A stretch of DNA of 64,000 nt from Actinoallomurus purpureus (GCF_024055795.1 NZ_JAMXMY010000001.1:744001-808000), one strand, 5' to 3'. Shown: positions 6,839-15,632, counted from the first letter of the stretch. Notes: generated from the sequence alone by a model not told the origin. Translations and numbers: made by a program.

Positions 6839-8913
6839 CCGCGAGGCGCCCGGCGGTGCTGCGGGTGGGCGACACAATCTGTTTCGACGGGGCGCATCAC
6901 GTGGTGATGGGCTTGTCGGGCCAGGTGGTGCACCTGGTCGATGAGACCGGAGAACAGTCGGCGGTGTCGCTGCCCCATCTGCTGGGCGACCCTCAGTTCG
7001 AGGTCGTGACCTCGATCGAACGACGCGGCCGGGTGCCGCAAGAGGGGTTGCTGGAGGCGCTGCCTAAACGGGTGGTCGAACAGGCCCGCTGGTGGGAACG
7101 GCACCTGATCGAGGTGATCACGGGGCTGCCCCCGAATCCGGCCGAGGGTGCGCGGCCGCAGACGGAGTACGATCCGCAGGCCCGTTCACTGCGGCAACGC
7201 GAGGAAGCCAAGGTCGCCGAGCTGGCCGCTGGCGGGCACGCGGTCGGGTTGAGCACGCTTCAGCGGTTGCGGCTGCGTTATCAGCGGCAGGGCGTGTGGG
7301 GTCTGGTGGATCACCGCGCGGCCCGGCGCACTGCCGCCACGGGGCGGGTCGATGAGCGTGTCGTGGCCGCGCTGCGCACGGCGGTCGTCGAACAGACCGA
7401 CCGCTCGACCGGCACCGCCGAGCGGCTGCGCCGCCGGATGGAACAGATCATCGCCGAAGAGCACGGGGCTGGTGTGGTCCCCTTGCCGTCCAAGGCGACG
7501 TTTTACCGCCTGCTGGCGGTGGTGAGCGCCGGTCGGCACACGTTGGGGTCGGCCCGCACTCGCCGATCGCTGGCCAACCGCCCGGAGGGGCCGTTCGGCA
7601 CGCTGAGTGCGGCACGTCCCGGTGAGCTGGTGCAGATCGATTCGACGCCGCTGGATGTCGCGGTGGTGCTCGATGACGGCGTTGTCGGGCGGGTGGAGTT
7701 GACCGGCATGGTGGACGTGGCGACCCGCACCGTCGCCGCCGCGGTGCTGCGCCCGACGACCAAGGCGGTGGACGCCAGCTTGCTGCTGGCCAAGGCGATG
7801 ACGCCCGAGCCGATGCGGCCGGGCTGGCCGGAGGCGCTGCGGATGTCACGATCGGTGCTGCCGCACCGGGCGCTGACGGAGATCGACCAGCGTCTGGCGG
7901 ACGCGGCGGCCCGGCCGGTGATCGTGCCGGAGTCGATGGTGTGTGATCGCGGCAAGGTCTACCTCTCGCGGGCGTTCACCTCGGCATGCCGCACGCTGGG
8001 GATCAATGTCTATCCGGCGCACCCGGATACGCCGACGGACAAGCCGATCATCGAGCGCACGCTGCAGTCGGTGGGCACGCTGTTTTGCCAGTACGTCGCG
8101 GGTTACCTCGGCTCGTCGGTCGAGCGTCGCGGCAAGAACGCCGACGCGGAGGCGGCGTGGTCGCTGCTGGAACTGCAGGCCCTGCTGGATGAATGGATCG
8201 TGGCGTGCTGGCAGAACCGTCCGCACGATGGGCTGCGAGATGCGGCGATGCCGGCCAAGCCGCTCACGCCTAACGAGAAGTACGCCGCGCTGGTGGCCGC
8301 GGCCGGATATGTCGCGGTGCCGTTGGAGGCGGAGGACTACATCGAGCTGCTGCCGGTGAAGCGGCGGGCGATTAACGCCTGGGGCGTGAAGATCGATCAC
8401 CGCGTCTATGACTCCGAAGACTTCAACGGCTACCGAGGACAATCATCAGGCGTCCAGGCTCATCAGGGGCGGTGGGAAGTGCACTACGACCCCTATGACG
8501 TCTCCCGGATCTGGGTGCGCAACCACCACGACGGCGGCTGGCTGGTCGGGACCTGGCGGCACCTGCGCACCGCTCCAGTGCCGTTCGGGGATCACGCATG
8601 GGACCGCGCCCGACAGCTTCTGGCCCACCGCGGCACGGACCCGGCCACCGAGGCCGAGATCGCCCAGGCGGTCAACGACCTGCTGGATCGGGCCGAACGC
8701 GGACCCACCCGGATGGACAAACGCGATCAGAGGGTCGCCGCACGCACCCGGGCCACCGCCGAACCGACCTGGCCCCGCCCCGAACCGCCCGACGACCTCA
8801 CTGCCCCGGCCGAGCCGGTCGAAGCCATCGATGACGCCGATGACGAGCCCGGTGCCCAAGTCATCCCCCTTGGCGTCTACGACGCCCGCAAGGAAGCGGA
8901 GAACTGGTGGTGA
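6835..8913 (+). CDS. tnsB: TnsB/TniA-like DDE transposase (Mu-type)
   Basis: 692 residues. A helix-turn-helix N-terminal half (about 115-240) is followed by an RNase H-like DDE core: D269 in LVQIDSTPLD, D371 in MVCDRGKVYL, E407 in PIIERTLQSV. A Mu-transposase C-terminal beta domain follows (about 500-590). It binds the end repeats and carries out 3' cleavage and strand transfer. Length and motif order are normal. It is translationally coupled on both sides (GTGA with tnsA, short overlap with tnsC), so the four transposition genes form one operon. Confidence 0.92.
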   Translation: MTARRPAVLRVGDTICFDGAHHVVMGLSGQVVHLVDETGEQSAVSLPHLLGDPQFEVVTSIERRGRVPQEGLLEALPKRVVEQARWWERHLIEVITGLPPNPAEGARPQTEYDPQARSLRQREEAKVAELAAGGHAVGLSTLQRLRLRYQRQGVWGLVDHRAARRTAATGRVDERVVAALRTAVVEQTDRSTGTAERLRRRMEQIIAEEHGAGVVPLPSKATFYRLLAVVSAGRHTLGSARTRRSLANRPEGPFGTLSAARPGELVQIDSTPLDVAVVLDDGVVGRVELTGMVDVATRTVAAAVLRPTTKAVDASLLLAKAMTPEPMRPGWPEALRMSRSVLPHRALTEIDQRLADAAARPVIVPESMVCDRGKVYLSRAFTSACRTLGINVYPAHPDTPTDKPIIERTLQSVGTLFCQYVAGYLGSSVERRGKNADAEAAWSLLELQALLDEWIVACWQNRPHDGLRDAAMPAKPLTPNEKYAALVAAAGYVAVPLEAEDYIELLPVKRRAINAWGVKIDHRVYDSEDFNGYRGQSSGVQAHQGRWEVHYDPYDVSRIWVRNHHDGGWLVGTWRHLRTAPVPFGDHAWDRARQLLAHRGTDPATEAEIAQAVNDLLDRAERGPTRMDKRDQRVAARTRATAEPTWPRPEPPDDLTAPAEPVEAIDDADDEPGAQVIPLGVYDARKEAENWW

Positions 8914-9947
8914 ACCTCACCGACCCGCCGATCGTGGGGGAGCGGCGGCCTCCCACGATCACCCTGGAAGGCTGGCGCCGCTTCGTCCAAGAAGACCCGG
9001 TCAACCTCGATCTGCTGCCCGATGACGCTCGCGCCTCGCTCACGCCCGAGCAGCGATTGGCCTACGACGACGCACGCATCCGCTACCACTCCGAACTGGT
9101 GGTTGTGAAGACCTCCACGGTCCGTGAGGTCACCCACCAAGGCCGGCTGCTGATGCTGCTCAACCAGCGGGAGATCGGCGCCCGCCGCGGACTGATCGTC
9201 TCCGGAGCATGGGCGACCGGCAAGAGCACCGCGATCAAACAGCTCGGCCGCACCCACGAACTCCGGGTCCGCACCCAGTATCCCGAGGACGACCGCATCC
9301 CCGTCGTCTACGTCACCACGCCACCGAAGGGCTCCCCGCGCAAGCTCGCCGCCGAATTCGCCCGCTTCCTCGGCCTGCCGGCCATCGTCAAGCCCCGCTA
9401 CAACGTCACCGACATCGCCGATGTCGTCTGCCAAGTCCTCACCGACGCCCGCACCGACCTGGTCATCGTGGACGAGATCCACAACCTCAACCTGGGCACC
9501 AGCGCCGGCGAGGACATGTCCGACCATCTGAAGTACTTCACCGAACACCTGCCCGCCACGTTCGTCTATGCCGGCATCAACGTCGAACGCGAAGGACTGT
9601 TCACCGGAGTGCGCGGCAAGCAGATCGCGGCCCGCTGCGTGCTCACCCGCACCGGCTCCTTCCCCTACAAACAGGAATGGAAAGACCTCGTCGCGACCTT
9701 CGAACAAACGCTCCGGCTGCACGACCACACCACCGGCACCCTGGTCGGACTCAGTAAATACCTCCACCAGCGCACCAGTGGGGTGATCAGCAGCCTGTCG
9801 CACCTCGTCCGAGCCGCCGCAATCAAAGCGATCCTCGATGAGAGCGAACAGATCACCCGGCAGCTGCTGGATACCATCCAACTCGATCACGCCGCCGAAG
9901 AAGCCATGCCTGCACCTTCCCGGACGCGGACACGGTCAACGGGCTGA
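8907..9947 (+). CDS. tnsC: TnsC/TniB-like AAA+ transposition regulator
   Basis: 346 residues with Walker A GAWATGKST (100-108), Walker B LVIVDEIHNL (about 185-194) and an AAA+ core. Sensor-1 is likely in YAGINVEREGLF. TnsC ATPases form filaments on target DNA and link the TniQ selector to TnsAB. It overlaps the tnsB end and stops 2 bp before the tniQ ATG. Two adjacent GTG codons (8907, 8910) are possible starts. Confidence 0.9.
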   Translation: MVNLTDPPIVGERRPPTITLEGWRRFVQEDPVNLDLLPDDARASLTPEQRLAYDDARIRYHSELVVVKTSTVREVTHQGRLLMLLNQREIGARRGLIVSGAWATGKSTAIKQLGRTHELRVRTQYPEDDRIPVVYVTTPPKGSPRKLAAEFARFLGLPAIVKPRYNVTDIADVVCQVLTDARTDLVIVDEIHNLNLGTSAGEDMSDHLKYFTEHLPATFVYAGINVEREGLFTGVRGKQIAARCVLTRTGSFPYKQEWKDLVATFEQTLRLHDHTTGTLVGLSKYLHQRTSGVISSLSHLVRAAAIKAILDESEQITRQLLDTIQLDHAAEEAMPAPSRTRTRSTG

Positions 9948-9949
9948 CG

Positions 9950-11059
9950 ATGGAGGTCTTCCCCGCCCGGCCCAGACGCCGCCTGCCCCGCGTCCTTCCC
10001 CCGATCCTCGACGAAACCCTCGACTCATACGCCTCCCGGCTCGCCCACGCCAACCGGCTGCACAACGACGACCTACACGCCCACCTCACCGGCAGCAAGA
10101 ACCCAGCCGCACCGATCCAGGCCAGAGCGCTGGCCACCGTGACCGGATATCCGCTGGACTCCCTGCACTACGCCATGCTCGAACTCTGTGGCCCTACCGA
10201 CCTGGTCGCCATGAGCATCACCGGACGTCCCATCCCCGGCGGCCTTCGACGTCCCGCCTGCTACCAGTGCACTCCTCCGGCATCACCACGCACCGATGAG
10301 CTGCGTATCGGGGAACACGCATGGCGCTGGAGCCGACACGAAGACCTCCTCTGCAGGCGGCACCAACGCTGGATCGGAGACGCCCTATCACCGGACACAG
10401 CCCAGCCGAGCCTGACCAAACAGCCCGAAATCCTCGCAGCCAACCGGCGACACCGCCGCCTCATCAAGCATCACGGACGCGACCAAGTACGCCTCGCCCT
10501 GGGCAGCGCCCACTTGATCTGCACCGAGTGGCACAGCCGCGGCGGCCAATTCGCCCGCGACTACCACCGACTGATGGCCACCTTCCATCGACACGGTGAC
10601 ATCTACTATCGCGACGGTCCCACGGCCGAAGCCTCCCGTTACCCGCAGATCATCGCGCTCACCCGGCTGCTGGCGTCGCCGACCTGGCGATCCCGGGCGC
10701 TGCACGACAACCTCAACGTCGAACCACCAACCGAGCCGTTCTCGCCCCTCGAAGATCTCGACCGCATGCCGGAACGGGCCAGACGGTACTACGCCGGAGT
10801 ACTCCAAGACGGCCCTCAGCTCGACATCTTCCTCGCCGAGCTTCGCCGCACCGTCGCCCCCCGCTACCGCTGGGACCCCTACGCCTACCACCGCTACTAC
10901 GACCCACTGGTCCGATGGATCAAAGACGAGCTCAAGCCGGACCCGGGATCACCACTGCCGCCGGAGGCCTACGAACCAGGTTGGATCCGACGACTTGCCT
11001 CAGATCTAATGAGACATCCGCGGCCCGACCGTCTCATCGAATCTGAGGCACCCAGGTAA
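9950..11059 (+). CDS. tniQ: TniQ/TnsD-family target-selection protein
   Basis: 369 residues. The N-terminus has the TniQ pattern LPPILDETLDSYASRLAHAN. A zinc-binding set follows: CYQC at about 104-107, then the HEDLLCRRHQRW segment. The C-terminal half is helical and would contact DNA. TniQ proteins choose the target and recruit TnsC. The last codons run through the right-end repeat at 11031-11050 (encoding RLIESEA), so the stop codon lies at or just beyond the element edge. The C-terminus may therefore depend on the insertion site. Confidence 0.88.
   Translation: MEVFPARPRRRLPRVLPPILDETLDSYASRLAHANRLHNDDLHAHLTGSKNPAAPIQARALATVTGYPLDSLHYAMLELCGPTDLVAMSITGRPIPGGLRRPACYQCTPPASPRTDELRIGEHAWRWSRHEDLLCRRHQRWIGDALSPDTAQPSLTKQPEILAANRRHRRLIKHHGRDQVRLALGSAHLICTEWHSRGGQFARDYHRLMATFHRHGDIYYRDGPTAEASRYPQIIALTRLLASPTWRSRALHDNLNVEPPTEPFSPLEDLDRMPERARRYYAGVLQDGPQLDIFLAELRRTVAPRYRWDPYAYHRYYDPLVRWIKDELKPDPGSPLPPEAYEPGWIRRLASDLMRHPRPDRLIESEAPR
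10996..11050. repeat. Right-end repeats of the Tn7-like element, in opposite orientations
   Basis: TGCCTCAGATCTAATGAGAC (10996-11015) is inverted relative to the left-end sites, as expected for a right end. A second site at 11031-11050, GTCTCATCGAATCTGAGGCA, is identical to the left site at 5241-5260 and in the same orientation. The two right-hand copies form a 20-bp imperfect inverted repeat with 15-bp spacing. Confidence 0.7.
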
Positions 11060-11200
11060 GAAGGCATGCATGCCTCACATTGGATGCGAGAGGACACCTG
11101 GGGTGTCGGTAAGACTCGTGCCACCAGGTACACGCGATGGTGTCGGACCAGGCCAGCGGGGCCTTCTGTCACTGCTTGAGAATCTTTCGCTGATCCCGGC

Positions 11201-11712
11201 GTGTCTGATCAGATGCAGCCAGTATTGATCCGGGCACGTAGGGTTTGCGGCGGCCTGGATGCCGCCTGTTTGCAGGGGCCGGATAGCTTCGTGGCGCGTG
11301 TTCTGGACGATGACGAGCTGATCGGGCATTGGACGCTGGTCGGGGATGAGCTGGAGCAGTTGTCCGGCCGGCGGGGCGCGACGAAGCTCGGGTTCGCGCT
11401 GCTGCTCAGGTTCTATGCGGTGCACGGCCGCTTCCCGATGGGTCGCGGCGAGATCCCGGACCAGGCTGTCGCCTATGTCGCCCGGCTGGTGCCTGCGTCC
11501 GAGTTGGGGCCCTACGAATGGGATGGCCGGACGATCAAGGCTCATCGGGCTGACATTCGTAAGTTCTTCGGGTTCAGGGAGTGCTCGGTCCCGGACGCGG
11601 AGAAGGCGGCGGAGTGGCTAGCCATCAACGTGTGCGAGAAGGAAGCGCCAGGTCGACCGCGTGCGGCAGGAACTGCTGGCGCATTTGAAGGCGGAGGGCC
11701 TGCTGGGCGGGC
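11201..11712 (+). pseudogene. Truncated Tn3-family transposase, N-terminal part
   Basis: The frame from GTG 11201 encodes the DUF4158 N-terminal domain of Tn3 TnpA: LIGHWTLVGDELEQL, RGATKLGFALLLRFYAVHGRF, IKAHRADIRKFFGFREC. Near 11640 homology moves to another frame (DRVRQELLAHLKAEGL), so there is a frameshift, and it ends about 11712. The catalytic domain is absent. It is the debris into or beside which the rifamycin glycosyltransferase gene sits. Confidence 0.8.
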
Positions 11713-11809
11713 GTGGCCTGGTCGGGGGTGAGCTGGGGACGGCGGCCCCGACCAGGCCGCGGGCACGCGCGGACAGGCGGGGTGCCCGCCCGCGCAACCT
11801 CCGGGGGGA

Positions 11810-13057
11810 TCAGCCCGCGGACACCGCGGACCCGCTCCGGCCGATCTTGTCGAGCAGAAGCTTCGCGGCCAGCTCCGCCCCGTCGGTGCGGACCGTCTCG
11901 GCCACGACGGCCGCGCGGGCACCGGTCTCGGGGGCCAAGGCGATCTTGAGTGCGGCCGACAGCGACTCGGCGGTCGGCGTCGGACCGTCGTGTCCCGTGC
12001 CGATGCCCAGCTCGGTTACCCGGCCCGCCCAGTACGGCTGGTCCGCGACCTGGGGTACCAGCACCTGCGGCGCCCCGGCACGGGCCGCCGTCGTCGTGGT
12101 GCCCGCGCCGCCGTGGTGCACGACCGCGGCCACCCGGCGGAACAGCGCCTGCTGGTTGACCTCGCCGACGACGAAGCAGTCGTCCCGGTCGTCGATCAGG
12201 GCCAGGTCGGCCCAGCCGCTCCCGAGCAGGACGCGGCGACCCTGCGTCCGGACCGCTTCGATGATGGCCCGGGAGACGTCCTGCGCGTTCGCGCCCCGCA
12301 TCGACATGCTGCCGAAGCCCACGTACACCGGCTCTGCACCGGTGGCCAGGAACGCCTCCAGGTCGGCCGGGAGCGAGCGCTCGTCCAGCCGGATCCATGC
12401 ACCGGTCTGTGCCACGTCGAGCTCCGGCGTCTCCTGCCACGGCCCCAGGACCGGGTCAGCCGCCAGGAACGGGTGGTCAGTGAAGACATGGTCGCGGATG
12501 CCGTCCACCGGCGGCAGGCCGATCGAGGTCCGGTGGGTATTGATCGTGTCGCCGAACAGCGCGTTCTTGTGCTCGGCGTTGAGGTCCCACAGCCCCCGGT
12601 TGTCGGTCACCTCCGCGGGGATCACCTGGCCCGGCCAGGGGCGAGGCGGGTGGTGCGGCGACGGCAGGTAGCACGGGGAGAAGGACGTGAACGCATAGGG
12701 CACGCCCAGCTTCTCGGCCGCCGCCCGCGCACCGGCCACGGCCGGGAACGAGCCGGTGGCCACCACCGCGCCGCAACCCTCGGCCACCCCGGCGACCGCC
12801 TCGTAGGCCATGGCGGTCAGCTCGGCGGCGATGTCGGATAGGCGCGCCTGCGCCTTGCCGGGGACCGCCCCCGTCGCCAGCGCGCGGATCGGCCAGCCGA
12901 CGGGAGTCAGTGGCACGTCGACACTGTCCAGCAGCTCCGCGAAGTCCGGCGGCGCGCACACCCGCACCTCAACGCCGAGAGCCTTTAGCTGCAGCGCCAG
13001 CCCCGTCATCGGCTCGACGTCCCCGCGCGACCCGTAGGTCACCAACACAACGCGCAT
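11810..13057 (-). CDS. rgt: Rifamycin-inactivating glycosyltransferase (Rgt), GT1 family
   Basis: 415 residues, GT-B fold. The N-terminus VVLVTYGSRGDVEPMTGLA and the acceptor domain resemble glycopeptide Gtf proteins and actinomycete Rgt. The donor domain has the signature VVHHGGAGTTTTAARAGAP and QVADQPYWAGRV, the NDP-sugar site. Family members glycosylate natural products, and Rgt adds glucose to rifampin. Substrate assignment rests mainly on the rifamycin-associated element at 13116-13136, 59 bp upstream, the mark of rifamycin-inactivation genes. The gene stands alone between a transposase fragment and an empty region, so it was probably acquired. A glycosyltransferase for another macrocycle cannot be excluded. 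Confidence 0.82.
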   Translation of the reverse strand: MRVVLVTYGSRGDVEPMTGLALQLKALGVEVRVCAPPDFAELLDSVDVPLTPVGWPIRALATGAVPGKAQARLSDIAAELTAMAYEAVAGVAEGCGAVVATGSFPAVAGARAAAEKLGVPYAFTSFSPCYLPSPHHPPRPWPGQVIPAEVTDNRGLWDLNAEHKNALFGDTINTHRTSIGLPPVDGIRDHVFTDHPFLAADPVLGPWQETPELDVAQTGAWIRLDERSLPADLEAFLATGAEPVYVGFGSMSMRGANAQDVSRAIIEAVRTQGRRVLLGSGWADLALIDDRDDCFVVGEVNQQALFRRVAAVVHHGGAGTTTTAARAGAPQVLVPQVADQPYWAGRVTELGIGTGHDGPTPTAESLSAALKIALAPETGARAAVVAETVRTDGAELAAKLLLDKIGRSGSAVSAG

Positions 13058-13115
13058 TCCGCAGCCCCCACTTTCCGTACGTTCCGGCGTCGAGGGGTGA
13101 TTGTGCGGTATGACC

Positions 13116-13136
13116 GGGGCCTTGTGGCAAGGCCCC
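13116..13136. promoter_or_regulatory. Rifamycin-associated element (RAE)
   Basis: Perfect 9-bp arms GGGGCCTTG and CAAGGCCCC enclose TGG. This matches the known RAE (GGGGCTTGCGGCAAGGCCCC type) found ahead of rgt, rph, rox, arr and helR genes and needed for rifamycin induction. It lies 59-79 bp upstream of the glycosyltransferase start. Confidence 0.88.
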
Positions 13137-13150
13137 CCATGCGCTATATG
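13122..13150 (+). promoter_or_regulatory. Plus-strand sigma-A-type promoter overlapping the RAE
   Basis: TTGTGG (13122-13127), 17 bp, TATATG (13145-13150). The -35 lies inside the RAE and points away from rgt. The start would be near 13157. The opposing minus-strand boxes toward rgt are weaker: TTGCCA at 13130-13125 with CACAAT at 13105-13100, 19-bp spacing. Inferred from sequence only. Confidence 0.55.
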
Positions 13151-13158
13151 TTGGTAGT

Positions 13159-13191
13159 GGCAAGGAGCGGATATCCCCCTTGCCCTTTTTT
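13159..13191 (+). terminator. Intrinsic terminator just downstream of the RAE plus-strand promoter
   Basis: Arms GGCAAGG (13159-13165) and CCTTGCC (13178-13184), with an inner GG/CC stem, are followed by CTTTTTT (13185-13191). A transcript from the plus-strand promoter would begin at about 13157 and end after about 35 nt. Confidence 0.65.
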
Positions 13192-13806
13192 ATTGCTTCG
13201 CCGCCCAGTAGGTAGCCCCCTCCCGCCTCGGGAGACGACTCCAATACCCACTGTCCAGCATCTCGCCATGATCGTGCGGCAGCCCGTGGATGACCTGAAA
13301 TCGCCCCAGCTCAGGGCGGGTTGGCGAAGCGTCAGAACTGGATGAGGGCCCTCAGGGTCGTACGCTCGTCCATGGCCTTATCGGCTGCCGGTCATTGCCG
13401 ACCAGCGTCCACGACCCGATCAGATCCTCGGTCGACCACTCCTGACGCACCAACCGAACCCGTAAGGCCGCCAACAACCTACCGGCGCGTCACTTTGCAC
13501 TTCATAACAGCTTCAGGAGTTCAGGGCCTGCAAAGACCCATCACCGTTCACCACCAGTAACCACAACTACGCACAGCTACTTTGGGGCTGGTCGCACGGA
13601 CCCGAGCGGAGGGCCACTTAAGAACTCAACGGGCACAAACGCGCAAGCTACGACCGAACACCCAACGAGCGACGGGGACGTCCGGGCGCATCGGAACCGA
13701 AACGTACGCCAAGACCCTCGCCACGCCAGGCCTCAAGATCACCGCGGTTGCGTCCACGGGCGTGGTGTACGAGTTTCCGCTGGTGACAGGCGTGGCGTCG
13801 TGAACT
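13192..13806. other. No recognisable gene
   Basis: No frame here has a recognisable domain or a convincing ribosome site. A short open frame at 13582-13803 (plus) has no recognisable similarity and atypical codon usage. The stretch is less GC-rich than its neighbours and is probably decayed mobile-element DNA. Confidence 0.5.
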
Positions 13807-13867
13807 GAGACGGCCACCGCGTGATCCTTTCGATTAGCCAGTTCAAGATCGAAAGGACACCAACGCG

Positions 13868-14335
13868 ATGGCCGTCAGTGACAGTGTGGACCCTGCAAGC
13901 TGGTTCGCCGAGCAGATCGGGGCGTGTGAGCCGGATCTGCTGAGATCGATGGTCAAGACCATGGCCGAGGCGCTGATGAGCGCCGAAGCCGACGCGATCT
14001 GCCGCGTGGAGTACGGGCAGCGCTCGGGCGAGCGGGTCAACCGGCGCAACGGGTACCGAGAGCGGGACTGGGACACCCGGGCGGGCACGATCGAGCTGGC
14101 GATCCCGAAACTGCGGACCGGTTCCTACTTCCCCGAGTGGCTGCTGGAACGCCGCCGCCGCGCCGAGCAGGCGCTGGTCTCGGTGGTCGCCACCTCCTAT
14201 GTGCTGGGGGTTTCGACCCGGCGGGTGGACAAGCTGGTCGACCAGCTCGGCATCAAGAACATCTCCAAAAGTCAGGTCAGCCAAAGTCCTGGATGAGCAG
14301 GTCACCGCGTTCCGGAACCGGGCCTTGGACGCGGG
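13868..14335 (+). pseudogene. IS256-family transposase, 5' fragment with internal deletion
   Basis: The frame from ATG 13868 reads the IS256 N-terminal region: MVKTMAEALMSAEADAICR, VNRRNGYRERDWDTRAGTI, YVLGVSTRRVDKLVDQLG. After SKSQVS a small deletion shifts frame, and homology resumes as VLDEQVTAFRNRALDAGPY to about 14335. The DDE catalytic part is then lost at a junction with a resolvase tail. Upstream, CTTTCGAT and ATCGAAAG form a dyad that may belong to the IS left end. Confidence 0.8.
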
Positions 14336-14577
14336 CCCGTACGTACGAGCACGAGCTGCGCGCCGAGCGCCAGGCCGAAGGGATCGCCGCGGCCAAGCGC
14401 CGCGAGGCCGAGGGGCGGATGCTGCCCGGCAAGAAACCCACTGGACGCCCCCGAACGGTCGGCCCGGCCGAGTTGGCCACGCTACGGCGCCTGGTCAACG
14501 ACGGCGTGAGTGTCACCGAGGCCGCACGCACACTGAAGATCGGCCGGTCCACCGCCTACCAAGCTCTCGCAGAATGA
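14336..14577 (+). pseudogene. C-terminal tail of a serine resolvase
   Basis: The frame ending at the TGA near 14577 reads ERQAEGIAAAKRREAEGR, GKKPTGRPRTVGPAE and LVNDGVSVTEAARTLKIGR, the linker and helix-turn-helix of a Tn3-type resolvase. The catalytic N-terminus is missing. It joins the IS256 fragment directly, forming a mosaic. Confidence 0.75.
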
Positions 14578-14756
14578 TCAGACGGCGGCCAGGCCTCGAG
14601 AAACAGCGCTGCGTGGTCCCCGGACAGCGGCCGGCCCCGCGCCGCAGGGCGGCGCGGGGCCGGTGCATGAGGGTGCGGGCCGGGTCAGCCTGCGGCGCGG
14701 GCCCGGTCCTGGGCGGCGTGCAGGTCAGAGTCGTACGAGCTCAGGAGCTCATCACG

Positions 14757-15185
14757 TCATTTGCCGAGCCACTGCCACGCAACGCAGTCGGTGGGAACCC
14801 AGCCCTTGATCGTTGGGCTGTTCTTCTTCTGCCGGTAGGTGATGTGGGACCAAACGTTCTTGTAGCCGCTCAATTCCGGCCTGTGCTTGCACTTGCCCGT
14901 GTACTTGTACTTTCCGCCGTGCAGGTCGTACTTGTCTTCGCAGACCCATCGCCCGTTGGCGAGGAACGTGCCGAGGATGGGGTTGCCCTTCTTCGACATG
15001 GTCGGCTTCTTGCGGATCCCGACGTTGTACCGCGCCTTGAGCTGGTAGCCCGTGCCGCAGTGCTTGGCGGCCGACACGGTGGGGGACTGGGGGGCTGGCG
15101 TGGCGGCGGACGCGGTGCCGGCCAGGCCGAGACCCGTGGCCGTGAACACGGCGGCGGCCGCGCTCGACAGCAGAACCTTCTTCAT
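14757..15185 (-). CDS. Secreted Cys-containing protein, possibly SH3-like
   Basis: 142 residues from ATG 15185, with AAGGA upstream. The N-terminus MKKVLLSSAAAAVFTATGLG...GTASAA is a clear Sec signal peptide cleaved near residue 28. The mature part has four Cys (HCGTGY, WVCEDKY, GKCKH, TDCVAW) that could form two disulfides. Its spacing and Trp content (YNVGIRKKPT, GRWVCED, GWVPTDCV) resemble bacterial SH3 domains of small actinomycete exoproteins. No catalytic motif is seen. Function is unknown. It lies between two mobile-element fragments. Confidence 0.75.
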   Translation of the reverse strand: MKKVLLSSAAAAVFTATGLGLAGTASAATPAPQSPTVSAAKHCGTGYQLKARYNVGIRKKPTMSKKGNPILGTFLANGRWVCEDKYDLHGGKYKYTGKCKHRPELSGYKNVWSHITYRQKKNSPTIKGWVPTDCVAWQWLGK

Positions 15186-15632
15186 GGATGTCCTTATCTT
15201 TCCGAGCGGACGGATCGTTTGTGATGACACTCCCCCGCGAAAACGACGGGCCGGATGGCTTCTATACGGCACACGCGGTTCCTTCGGCGGGGAGGCCAGT
15301 TACATGATCACGGTTCGTCTCGTGGGCATGGGCGGGATAGGTCGCGATTGTGATCTTGTTCACTGGGGGGCCGGCGGAAGAGTCAACGGATTTGAGGCCC
15401 CGCGCCCTGGACGGTGTTCGTAAGAGGCTGTGAGCTGCGAGGAGAACTGCGAACGCGGCAGCGAGGTGTGGGGCGGCACCGGATACGTCAGCGCCGCGGG
15501 CCACGGCGGGGAGGATGTCCGCAGGATCGTGGCCCTGTACGCGGAGACTCTGACCGTTGACCTCCACATACGCCGCTGCAGGTCCACCGCCTACGCCGCG
15601 CTGGCCGCCGCTGCGGCGGCCAGCTGGTCACG
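15186..15632. other. No recognisable gene
   Basis: Open frames here lack ribosome sites and domains. The right part (from about 15590) may be degenerate downstream DNA of the neighbouring Tn3 transposase fragment. Confidence 0.45.

Larger units (their letters stand above)
5221..11050 (+). mobile_element. Compact Tn7-like transposon (TnsA-TnsB-TnsC-TniQ)
   Basis: Four overlapping or adjacent plus-strand genes encode a TnsA-like endonuclease, a DDE TnsB-like transposase, a TnsC-like ATPase and a TniQ/TnsD target selector. About 20-bp sites related to GTCTCATCGAATCTGAGGCA flank them at 5221-5291 and 10996-11050. The only apparent passenger is the small gene at 5430. Exact tips are not proven: one right-hand site ends GAGACA at 11016, giving TGT...ACA-like tips with the left site at 5271, but I see no matching target duplication. 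TnsA presence implies cut-and-paste transposition in this family. Confidence 0.8.

Noticed and set aside
13582-13803. Small open frame before the IS256 fragment.
   Set aside because: No domain, weak start and unusual composition; more likely decayed DNA.
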